Shown: positions 14,114 through 20,116 of the stretch, piece after piece
How the letters are laid out: each line of letters starts with the position of its first letter
How positions within the stretch are numbered: position 1 is the stretch's first letter
Source of the DNA: a virus
DNA: 21,695 nt
Virus record (IMG/VR): IMGVR_UViG_3300025168_000786
Coordinates: 1-21,695 of that record
Reading direction: 5' to 3' (one strand)
Notes under the pieces: generated by a model
Seen by the model: only the letters and a program-made list of their open reading frames with translations
Database searches by the model: none
Told to the model about the DNA's origin: nothing
Translations under genes and position numbers: made by a program

Positions 14114-14147
14114 GGGAGTCCCAGCCCTCGGGCTGGGAATCGCTCCC
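14114..14147 (-). terminator. Nested hairpin behind the 198-aa gene
   Basis: Inner 7-bp stem CCCAGCC/GGCTGGG with a 4-nt loop (CGAG on the minus strand) inside an outer GGGAG/CTCCC stem. Same two-level design as the other cassette hairpins but with unrelated stem sequence. It begins about 12 nt after the stop at 14159. Confidence 0.6.
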
Positions 14148-14158
14148 CACCGCCGCCC

Positions 14159-14755
14159 TCAGTGCTGTCGGTTCGCCGCTGATTTCCTCGCTTCGTTGAT
14201 AGCGTGATTCACTGGGTCACATTGGGGACAGGCTGTCACTTTACACAATTGCATCTCAAGGTACATGGTGCGGAAGGTGTTGGTGATGTCAGCGCCGTTC
14301 TCATCAAGGAATTGCTCAAGGGTAGCAAGTGTCTCAACGACTGACTCTTGAACCATGTCGTTGCGCTGTCGGTATTCGGGGCGTTCGGGGTTGGTTCTCT
14401 CAAGTCGTGGTTGAACTTCGGTGGTCCACTTGAATGAAGTCCCAACATGGGACCATTTTTGGGTGCTGATGTTGTACGACTTGGCACTCTTTTGGGTTGT
14501 TGTCTTTCGGACGAATGAGCCGAATCCGGTATGGACTGCGGGGCGAAGCATGGCGTACTTTGGCTGTCGGTCAAACTTGACGGTTCGGGGTCGGTATTGG
14601 CCGTTTGTTGCTCCAAGTAGTTCCGTGGGTAGGTTGTTCACTTGCTGGGACAGTGCGTCATATTGGGCTTGACACTTAGCGATGAACTCACCTCCGTCAT
14701 CGGCTTGGTTCATCTTGTCGGTTAGGCTGAGGGTTGGGAATTGGTGTCCGTCCAT
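14159..14755 (-). CDS. Hypothetical protein with C-terminal CxxC, probably leaderless (198 aa)
   Basis: The start was set at MDGHQFPTLS. The TATA box at 14776-14784 is about 24 nt upstream, so the transcript would begin at or next to this ATG and there is no ribosome site; a Met two codons earlier is the alternative. Longer readings to 15001 would cross the promoter and a GA element and look unlike the rest. The protein is polar with a central NISTQKWSHVGTSFKWTTEV beta-like stretch, Arg-rich middle, an amphipathic helix (VVETLATLEQFLDENG) and VTACPQCDPVNHAI near the C-terminus, perhaps half of a zinc site. Function unknown. It is the last minus-strand gene before the divergent region. Confidence 0.65.
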   Translation of the reverse strand: MDGHQFPTLSLTDKMNQADDGGEFIAKCQAQYDALSQQVNNLPTELLGATNGQYRPRTVKFDRQPKYAMLRPAVHTGFGSFVRKTTTQKSAKSYNISTQKWSHVGTSFKWTTEVQPRLERTNPERPEYRQRNDMVQESVVETLATLEQFLDENGADITNTFRTMYLEMQLCKVTACPQCDPVNHAINEARKSAANRQH

Positions 14756-14775
14756 GCCCATCCCAGTGCATGGTT

Positions 14776-14784
14776 GTATATCAA
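14776..14784 (-). promoter_or_regulatory. TATA element for the 198-aa gene
   Basis: Minus strand reads TTGATATAC. Distance to the ATG at 14755 is about 24 nt, which predicts a leaderless transcript. Confidence 0.6.
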
Positions 14785-14854
14785 GCCAGCGATGTTTAGG
14801 TTTTGGTTGGATTTGCCGCCAGTGTTGCCGCCGTGCTTGCGTCATTAGAAAATG

Positions 14855-14942
14855 AAAATGCGCTGGGGAGAGAGTGCTTGGCGTTGTCTTATACAATAGT
14901 CTTAGGTACTTCTCATTTTCCACGAGGGGCCTTGGGAGAGAG
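14855..14942. repeat. GA/AGTCTTA three-part element, copy 4 (diverged)
   Basis: GAAAATGCG, CTGGGGAGAGAG to 14874, 23-nt spacer, AGTCTTA at 14898-14904 (lacking the CGCAAA extension), longer 29-nt spacer, GGGAGAGAG at 14934-14942. A small TTGT/ACAA inverted repeat precedes the AGTCTTA box. Confidence 0.75.
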
Positions 14943-15037
14943 ATTTTCAATACCGTGAAAGTCCAAATGTCAGCGCCTCCGCCATGCTTTGGCCACATCA
15001 TGAACGCTTATGAATGTGTATGTTCCAACGGCCTAAT

Positions 15038-15187
15038 CGCTGTACTGCGAGGCCGCCGACCCCTCTCAACCGCCGAATGTTCATTTTTGGGCTGTTTTGG
15101 GGCATTTGGCCGATTGTCCGCCCTTGATTTTCTTGTGAGCCGACCTACCTATCATGATAGGGTCAGGCTCTCAGTACAGCGTTTTTT
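15038..15187 (+). ncRNA. Putative 150-nt RNA closed by a 10-bp stem and ending in T6
   Basis: CGCTGTACTG at 15038-15047 pairs perfectly with CAGTACAGCG at 15172-15181, and six T follow at once (15182-15187), giving a closing stem plus terminator-like T-tract on the plus strand. GAG/CTC and GCC/GGC next to the stem may extend it. Inside are CCTAT-CATG-ATAGG (15148-15161) and pyrimidine-rich loops. A plus-strand frame through here has no ribosome site and no protein-like character. Size and shape recall small regulatory or 6S-like RNAs, but no family is recognised. Confidence 0.5.
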
Positions 15188-15199
15188 GGGCCGACAGGT

Positions 15200-16160
15200 T
15201 TAAGGTGTGGTGGTCTATGTTCTAATTGCTTGGGAAGTACCGACCCGAGCCGAAGAAGTATAGGCCCTTAGCAATGGCAACCGGCGGCGGTTGTTAGTAG
15301 GGGACACGAGTCCATGCGACTCATCGTGGCGGCTATTCCAGCGGAAAATGCCCTTGCGAACAACCAAACGGAACCTACCAAAGTTCACACTCGACAAAGC
15401 AGTCGGTCAAAGACAGTCCCTCGAATGGGGCTCGGGCATCCATGAAGATGCCTTGCTGAGATGTGACGGAGGTCGATAACTCACAGACATTCGCAAAGTA
15501 CGGATAATCACCGGAAATGCAAGCGGGAGCGGCGTAAATAACAAAGCCTAATCATCCATCGTAAAGACGGAGCCCCACTCTCACAATGGCACAACCGTGC
15601 CGGGAACACGAGAATGGCTCGAGACAAACCGGCGATTGGGAGTGACTGATTCGCAGTCGCACCTACCCAAAAGCCACCTTGTCCCTCGAGACTACACACA
15701 GGTGTAGTGATACGCAATGCAGTGAGTCGGGCCTGAAACAGGGACTGAGCCTCGAAAGAGGCACCGGGGTAGGATGTGCATAGAGTGTTGAACACTCGAT
15801 GTCGAAGCGGGGTCAAAGTCCGTGGGTCTTAGGCTAAGTTGCACATAGCGGATGAGACAAGGTTCTCAGTCGAGCCAAAACATCGGTCAGCGAGTCTCAT
15901 CTGCGAACATTCGTTCTTTCACATCACCTGTGAAGATGCTGTGGGGGGGAGTAGTCGATGGCCTTGAGCCAACACCGTTGCGCCAAAGTACCGGTAGGCG
16001 TTGATACCCCCCCACTTTTCCTACTCACCAGCAGGGTTTGCTACAAACAACCCGAGGCTTGTACCCTCACCCTGCATCATACGGACACTGACCGACCAAA
16101 GACAGGCTCGAGCCCCGATTGCTGGGGCAACTATCGAGAGTCCCTAAAGGCAACAGGACA
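15200..16160 (+). ncRNA. Putative giant structured RNA (about 0.95 kb)
   Basis: This gene-free stretch is packed with perfect local hairpins: CAACCG/CGGTTG (15278-15293), CAC-GAGTC/GACTC-..GTG (15305-15328), GGCATC/GATGCC (15435-15452), GGCAC-AACC-GTGCC (15588-15601), ACTG/CAGT (15642-15662), CTACAC-ACAG-GTGTAG (15692-15707), GCCTC-GAAA-GAGGC with a GNRA loop (15749-15762), GAGTG/CACTC (15783-15797), TTCACA/TGTGAA (15918-15934) and a nested CTCGA-GCCCC/GGGGC-..TCGAG (16107-16138). Longer-range stems are GCGGATGAGAC (15848) with GTCTCATCTGC (15894; one G-U pair) and GTGGGGGGG (15941) with CCCCCCCAC (16007). A TTTAAG TATA-like site lies at about 15199. Size and density recall large ornate phage RNAs such as GOLLD and ROOL; it could instead be a huge leader of the downstream gene. 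No rRNA, tRNA, RNase P or tmRNA hallmark was seen. Confidence 0.68.
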
Positions 16161-16182
16161 ACCCCAAACTGGAGGAAAAAAT

Positions 16183-19026
16183 ATGCAAAACGAAACAATG
16201 ATGAACAACGCAGACGGATTCGGGTTCGTATTGGCAATGGGCTGGGTACTTGTACTCATGGCCGCTACCATACTATCCGCTACTGTCCAGCGAAAGAACG
16301 AACGAAAGCAGTACGCCCAAGTAGGCGCTACCAAGATGTACGGCATTGGTCTCGAAATCGAGGCCATCCGCTCCGCACATGCTGAAAACGCACCCAACAT
16401 GAAGATAGCCCATTGGCTCAATCTTCACAAAGCAAGGGACGCACCGGGAGCATTCAAACGCTTCCTGTCCTTTGTACAGGGTCAAAATGCCAAGGCACGA
16501 CGAACTCGTGCTTCACGGAGGACTTATCTCCGCTTGGCGAAGGCACAGAAGGAGCAGACCACACACACGCACCAGTCCTCGGACTGGATGCAAGGTCGCA
16601 CTACTGGCGGTGTCACCCGTGTCACCACGGATGGCTCCCTCAGCAGTGGCGGATTTGAGGTGGTTTCACCACCTCTTGCCCCGGAAGAAGTGACCGCATG
16701 GATTCTCGAGACAGTCGAGCCATTGCGAACCATTGCCACCATCAACCGCACGACAGGGCTCCACGCACATGTCGCACTAAGAAAGCCCGACGAATCGTTT
16801 GGGTACGACGGTGTGATGAGTGATACGGAAGCCAAGTCAATCGGTGGACGAGTCGCCTACGCTTGGTCATACTTTTGGCATGACTTGAAGATGATTTTCC
16901 CGGCTTCCCGCTGGGAAAACCAGTACGCACAGGCATCGAATGTACACTCCGCTCATAACCATCCGAGCGAGTCGAAATTCACCGCCAGTACGCACATTCG
17001 ACGAGAATACAACCACAGTATCGACGAGTACGACATGGTTGAGAAAACCGGTGACGACCACTACCACTACATCTTTGACTGGCAAGCCGGTCAAGGACGC
17101 TACCAACACCTCAACCTCAAGTCACTGTTCAGCCGTGGCTTTGGTACAATCGAGTTCCGGGCACATCAAGGCACGCTTAACCCAATGAAGATTAACCGTT
17201 GGGTCGAGTTCTGCACACGGTTTGTGGCCGCTTGTGAAGACGAAACCAACTACATCGGTTTCTTCGACATGGACGACCTACCACAAACCCGAGATGCGCT
17301 ATGGGCCTTCATGGACCTTGAGTCAGACCACCACTTGCGTGACTACTACGAAAAGCGAGCACTGGTACTCCACGGAGTGCCAACAGTGGCTTGCATGACT
17401 TGTGGTAGCACTGGCTGTGTACACGGAGAATGCGAAGTGTACATCGACAGGGCCTCGGCCCTCAGTCAGTTCAACGACATCGGGGAATCCAACCGCATCT
17501 GCTTGGACACTACACGAGTCCATTGCACAGACGAAGCGTGCGAAGGGTCATTTTCCGTGAGGAATCTCACTACGACTCTCGAGGACTCAGTGCTACGACA
17601 GTATGTAGCAGTCCAAGAAGAGTACAACTACTTGGACGACCTACCGGACCTCGAGTGTCCGTCGTGTGTTTATTGCGGCGGAACAGAACTGACTATGGGA
17701 AGCCATCGTCACACCTCGACCTACAACATGGGTGCGCTACCAGTGTTTATGCTCGGCCTCATGGTCACAGCACCTCTTGTGGGTGCAGTGGCACTACTGG
17801 TCGGGTGTGGCATTGGCCTCATCCACTCGGGCTCAGTCAAAGGCAACAACGCTAAGAAGGCATCAACACGCCTCTTCAGTGGACTGTCCAGCCGTGGCAA
17901 CCAAGCGGCTGGTGCGGCGTGGTTCAACACCACCGATGCCGAAGTGTACTACCAAAAGTCACCAATCAGCAGTGTGGCTCTTGCCCCAAAGTTGGTCAAG
18001 AAGTGGTTCAACAAACACACCACTTGGATGATGATGCACACACGGTATGCGACGCACGGTAAGAACACCTCCGACAACGCACACCCTCACTTCGGCCCCA
18101 AAGCCGAGGTGACTCTTGTGCACAACGGTGTGGTCCACAACTACGACGACGCTTGGAAAGCACTCGAGGCCAAACAAACCGGCCCAGTCGACAGCCAAGC
18201 AGTGGCCGCATGCCTTGAAGCAGGTGGCATCGAGAAGGTGGTCGAACTATGTGAGGGTTCAATGTCCCTCATTTGGTCCGACGCCCGTGACCCAGCAGGT
18301 ACACTCAAGTTCTGGACCAACGGCGGCAACCCTCTTCATGCGGGTCGCCTTGACTCCGAAACAGGTATCATCGTGGTCGCCTCGACTGAGAAGCATCTGC
18401 ACGACGCCTACGGCAAGCGCCTCTTCAACGATTGGGCTTGTGCCATCGGTAAGGAGTACACCATCTCCCCAGACGGTGTGCTAACCAACCGACACATCGA
18501 CGGCAGTGCAGAAACAGCAGGTATCTCGTACGACTGGCGCACATACGGCCAGTGGAACCAAACGACATACAAGGCAACGACCCTCAAGGCAACCGGCGAC
18601 TCGGACACATGTGCCATTGACAATGTGAATGTGGCATCAATGCCCCTCGAGATTTACGAGTGGGACAACCTGTCACTCAACGACGCAGTGGACAACGCAT
18701 ACAACGAGATGCTCGGTACCAATTGGAACATGAAGAAGGCGGCGTACTACCAGTCATGGCCAGCAGACCACATATACCACGGTTTCGATGGCTTGTCACA
18801 CATGGGCATCCGTCCAGACGGGACCAAGTACGACCTCCCACTCCGGTGGGCTGACGGCAAGGACATGTCACCAGACATTTGCTCCGACACAATGGTCATG
18901 GTCCTCACGGGCCGCTTCGACCCCGACAACGACACCGAAGTGGTGCAAGTCGAGGTGGTTGACCCATTCGACAACGAGTGGACTGACATTGTTGCCGGAA
19001 CAAACGGCGACTGGTACCACTGGTAA
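16183..19026 (+). CDS. Membrane amidoligase - class-II glutamine amidotransferase fusion (947 aa)
   Basis: The start was set at MQNETMMNNA (GGAGG seven bases upstream); a 75-codon upstream extension lies in the RNA-like region. Domains: TM segment 12-35; amidoligase-2 (COOH-NH2 ligase, glutamine-synthetase-like fold) about 53-370, with YGIGLEIE, GGFEVVSPPL, TGLHAHV (191-197) and FGTIEFRAHQGTL (320-332); Cys-rich zinc-type segment 404-498 (CMTCG, CPSCVYCGG); hydrophobic segment 517-541; class-II glutamine amidotransferase from Cys542 (CGIGLIHSG, SSRGNQAAG, HTRYATHG with Arg621, HNG at 647-649, VDSQAV with Asp670); a C-terminal region of about 170 residues that I do not recognise. The amidotransferase should release ammonia from glutamine and the ATP-dependent ligase should amidate a carboxylate. 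Normally the nucleophile Cys must be N-terminal; here it follows a hydrophobic segment, so cleavage is predicted. Substrate unknown. Confidence 0.85.
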   Translation: MQNETMMNNADGFGFVLAMGWVLVLMAATILSATVQRKNERKQYAQVGATKMYGIGLEIEAIRSAHAENAPNMKIAHWLNLHKARDAPGAFKRFLSFVQGQNAKARRTRASRRTYLRLAKAQKEQTTHTHQSSDWMQGRTTGGVTRVTTDGSLSSGGFEVVSPPLAPEEVTAWILETVEPLRTIATINRTTGLHAHVALRKPDESFGYDGVMSDTEAKSIGGRVAYAWSYFWHDLKMIFPASRWENQYAQASNVHSAHNHPSESKFTASTHIRREYNHSIDEYDMVEKTGDDHYHYIFDWQAGQGRYQHLNLKSLFSRGFGTIEFRAHQGTLNPMKINRWVEFCTRFVAACEDETNYIGFFDMDDLPQTRDALWAFMDLESDHHLRDYYEKRALVLHGVPTVACMTCGSTGCVHGECEVYIDRASALSQFNDIGESNRICLDTTRVHCTDEACEGSFSVRNLTTTLEDSVLRQYVAVQEEYNYLDDLPDLECPSCVYCGGTELTMGSHRHTSTYNMGALPVFMLGLMVTAPLVGAVALLVGCGIGLIHSGSVKGNNAKKASTRLFSGLSSRGNQAAGAAWFNTTDAEVYYQKSPISSVALAPKLVKKWFNKHTTWMMMHTRYATHGKNTSDNAHPHFGPKAEVTLVHNGVVHNYDDAWKALEAKQTGPVDSQAVAACLEAGGIEKVVELCEGSMSLIWSDARDPAGTLKFWTNGGNPLHAGRLDSETGIIVVASTEKHLHDAYGKRLFNDWACAIGKEYTISPDGVLTNRHIDGSAETAGISYDWRTYGQWNQTTYKATTLKATGDSDTCAIDNVNVASMPLEIYEWDNLSLNDAVDNAYNEMLGTNWNMKKAAYYQSWPADHIYHGFDGLSHMGIRPDGTKYDLPLRWADGKDMSPDICSDTMVMVLTGRFDPDNDTEVVQVEVVDPFDNEWTDIVAGTNGDWYHW

Positions 19027-19057
19027 AACGCTTTCGTTCGTTGACGCTATGAACACC

Positions 19058-19137
19058 CCTTGATTCAATCAAGGCTCACTCTCGCCATGCGAGAGGTACT
19101 ACGGGGACGCTGGGGGCCAAGTGCCCCCAGTCTCCCC
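19058..19137 (+). terminator. Three hairpins in tandem behind the amidoligase gene
   Basis: CCTTGA/TCAAGG (19058-19074), CTCTCGC-CAT-GCGAGAG (19079-19095) and a nested GGGGA-..-CTGGGGGC/GCCCCCAG-..-TCCCC (19103-19137), starting 32 nt after the stop. The third has the same two-level design as the cassette hairpins on the other strand. No T-tract. Confidence 0.6.
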
Positions 19138-19143
19138 ACCCCC

Positions 19144-19153
19144 CATTATATTC
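19144..19153 (+). promoter_or_regulatory. TATA element for the 100-aa gene
   Basis: CATTATATTC on the plus strand. Expected start near 19176, leaving a leader of about 28 nt with AAAGGAGGTGA before ATG 19204. Confidence 0.5.
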
Positions 19154-19203
19154 CAGCCTTCGGGCATTTACATTCCACCACAGGAAAGGAGGTGAAACAA
19201 AAC

Positions 19204-19506
19204 ATGGACAATAAATACATGACCACAATTAGGCGCTTGTATGTGACGCTTGTACGCGCACATCTTGCACTACTTGATGAGATAATCGACTCGGCCACAT
19301 CCGAAGCGGCACGCCGATGTGCAACCATAGCCAGCGAGCAAATCTGCTCGACTGTGTATCACATGATACACGACACTGGTGTGGACTACATACACGACGC
19401 AGATGCTTCCGGCTGTTCCGAGTGGGTGCTTAGGCAAATGGAGCGAAGAGTGTTCCCGTCACCAGTAGGCGGCTACACTGGCTTCGGACACTACCCAAGC
19501 AACTGA
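19204..19506 (+). CDS. Hypothetical helical protein (100 aa)
   Basis: ATG 19204 has one of the best ribosome sites in the window (AAAGGAGGTGA). An upstream in-frame reading from 19060 would cross the hairpins and TATA box, so it is rejected. The protein starts MDNKYMTTIRRLYVTLVRAHLALLDEIID: a long amphipathic helix, followed by a Cys-containing middle (RRCATIASEQICSTVYHMIHD) and a Gly/Pro-rich end (VGGYTGFGHYPSN). Soluble, no recognised family. Own promoter and 3' hairpin make it another single-gene cassette. Confidence 0.7.
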   Translation: MDNKYMTTIRRLYVTLVRAHLALLDEIIDSATSEAARRCATIASEQICSTVYHMIHDTGVDYIHDADASGCSEWVLRQMERRVFPSPVGGYTGFGHYPSN

Positions 19507-19572
19507 TTCTCAACAAGCAGTCCAGACACACAGGGGGAGTCGCAGACAGACCCCATTCCCGCAAGGGTATTC

Positions 19573-19603
19573 GGACCCCTCCCGCTTCGGCGGGGGGTGG
19601 TCC
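19573..19603 (+). terminator. Nested UUCG hairpin behind the 100-aa gene
   Basis: Plus-strand RNA: GGACC then CCTCCCGC-TTCG-GCGGGGGG, a bulged T and GGTCC. It has the UUCG loop and outer stem seen in the minus-strand cassettes, now on the plus strand behind a plus-strand gene, so orientation follows the gene. Confidence 0.65.
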
Positions 19604-19652
19604 CCACACTCCTTTCACATCACAGTCCCCACACAGGACAGGAGGTTCGGAA

Positions 19653-19709
19653 ATGCAAATGACACTTGGTCATTATGGATTTACCGGCGAGGACGGTAAG
19701 CCATTATAG
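19653..19709 (+). CDS. Possible micro-ORF (18 aa)
   Basis: ATG 19653 follows GGAGGTTCGGAA, a strong ribosome site, and reads MQMTLGHYGFTGEDGKPL then TAG. Too short to judge. It could be a translated peptide, a leader ORF for the RNA downstream, or a truncated gene remnant. No TATA box is evident close upstream. Confidence 0.3.
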   Translation: MQMTLGHYGFTGEDGKPL

Positions 19710-19777
19710 ATATGGTAAGATGCTAACGCGCACACCCCTGTACACACCCCATAAAAGGCGGGTTAAAGACACCGAGT

Positions 19778-19918
19778 GACACCCACTCCCCGGAGGCTGA
19801 CCGGGACACCAACAGCCACTCCATCTCACAATGAAAGACGAACAGACAGTAGTACCTCCCGTCGTGGGGAGTGATAAGACGCATGGCCGGAGACTATGGC
19901 GTTTTTTTTATTTTTTTT
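19778..19918 (+). ncRNA. Putative structured RNA with poly-T end (about 130 nt)
   Basis: A TATA-like CATAAAAGG at about 19750 predicts a start near 19778. CACTCCCC (19784-19791) pairs with GGGGAGTG (19866-19873) and the adjoining GGAGG (19792-19796) pairs with CCTCC (19855-19859), giving a 13-bp interrupted stem around a 58-nt loop. A terminator hairpin and two T8 tracts close the unit. A 44-codon frame from 19831 runs through it but has no ribosome site and crosses the T-tracts. Confidence 0.5.
19880..19918 (+). terminator. Hairpin plus two T8 tracts
   Basis: CGC-AT...AT-GGCG imperfect stem (19880-19901) followed by T8, A, T8. Poly-T tracts are the usual archaeal termination signal. This is the clearest terminator in the window. 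Confidence 0.65.
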
Positions 19919-19929
19919 CGGGCCCCCTA

Positions 19930-19973
19930 AGTCTTAAGACTAATCAAGACCGTACACACGCATAGGGAGAGCG
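19930..19973. repeat. AGTCTTA / GGGAGAG element, copy 5 (palindromic form)
   Basis: AGTCTTAAGACT (perfect 12-bp palindrome, 19930-19941), then 23 nt, then GGGAGAGCG (19965-19973) followed by T6. Distance from AGTCTTA to the GGGAGAG box is about as in copy 4. The CTGGGGAGAG box on the left is missing. Confidence 0.7.
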
Positions 19974-20071
19974 TTTTTTGGTCGCCCAAAAACCCAAAGT
20001 CTCATGCGCCCGCACATGCGCCCCTGCGTAGGTATTAACAGCAGTGCTTTCCGGTCCAATCGGCCTTTTGT

Positions 20072-20116
20072 AGTCTTAAGACTCAGCCTATTTGCCCATG
20101 CACATTAGGGAGAGAG
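20072..20116. repeat. AGTCTTA / GGGAGAG element, copy 6 (palindromic form)
   Basis: AGTCTTAAGACT at 20072-20083, then 24 nt, then GGGAGAGAG at 20108-20116. It also shares GCTTTCCGG-type flanking words with copy 5, suggesting a local duplication of about 140 bp that has diverged. Confidence 0.72.

Larger units (their letters stand above)
13829..14158. other. Intergenic cassette boundary (330 bp)
   Basis: Holds the ribosome site and TATA box of the 124-aa gene, copy 3 of the GA/AGTCTTA element and the hairpin behind the 198-aa gene. No further gene is supported. Confidence 0.7.
14756..15037. other. Divergent intergenic region, left part
   Basis: Contains the minus-strand TATA box at 14776 and copy 4 of the GA/AGTCTTA element. 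The stretch 14943-15037 shows no gene I can support; a weak TATA-like TTATGAAT near 15008 could serve the RNA that begins about 15038. Confidence 0.5.

Noticed and set aside
12611-14942. CRISPR array
   Set aside because: Repeats are about 700-850 bp apart, have genes between them and contain internal variable spacers; there is no short repeat-spacer periodicity and no cas gene.
14159-15001. 280-codon reading of the 198-aa gene
   Set aside because: The extra 82 codons cross a TATA box and a GA/AGTCTTA repeat; the promoter position points to ATG 14755.
15508-15816. Minus-strand 102-codon frame and a 62-codon plus frame inside the RNA-like region
   Set aside because: No ribosome site, no TATA box, no protein-like pattern; they overlap many perfect hairpins.
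15200-16160. Self-splicing group I intron, RNase P RNA, tmRNA or rRNA fragment
   Set aside because: I did not see the conserved cores or exon-like flanks of these families. A short AAAGACAGTCC word near 15410 faintly resembles a group I core but lacks partners. An Infernal scan would settle it.
15958-16182. N-terminal extension of the amidoligase protein by 75 codons
   Set aside because: Lies in the hairpin-rich region, has no ribosome site, and is unlike the rest; ATG 16183 has GGAGG at the right distance.
19831-19965. 44-codon plus frame from MKDEQTVV
   Set aside because: No ribosome site, and it runs through the terminator hairpin, both T8 tracts and the AGTCTTAAGACT palindrome.
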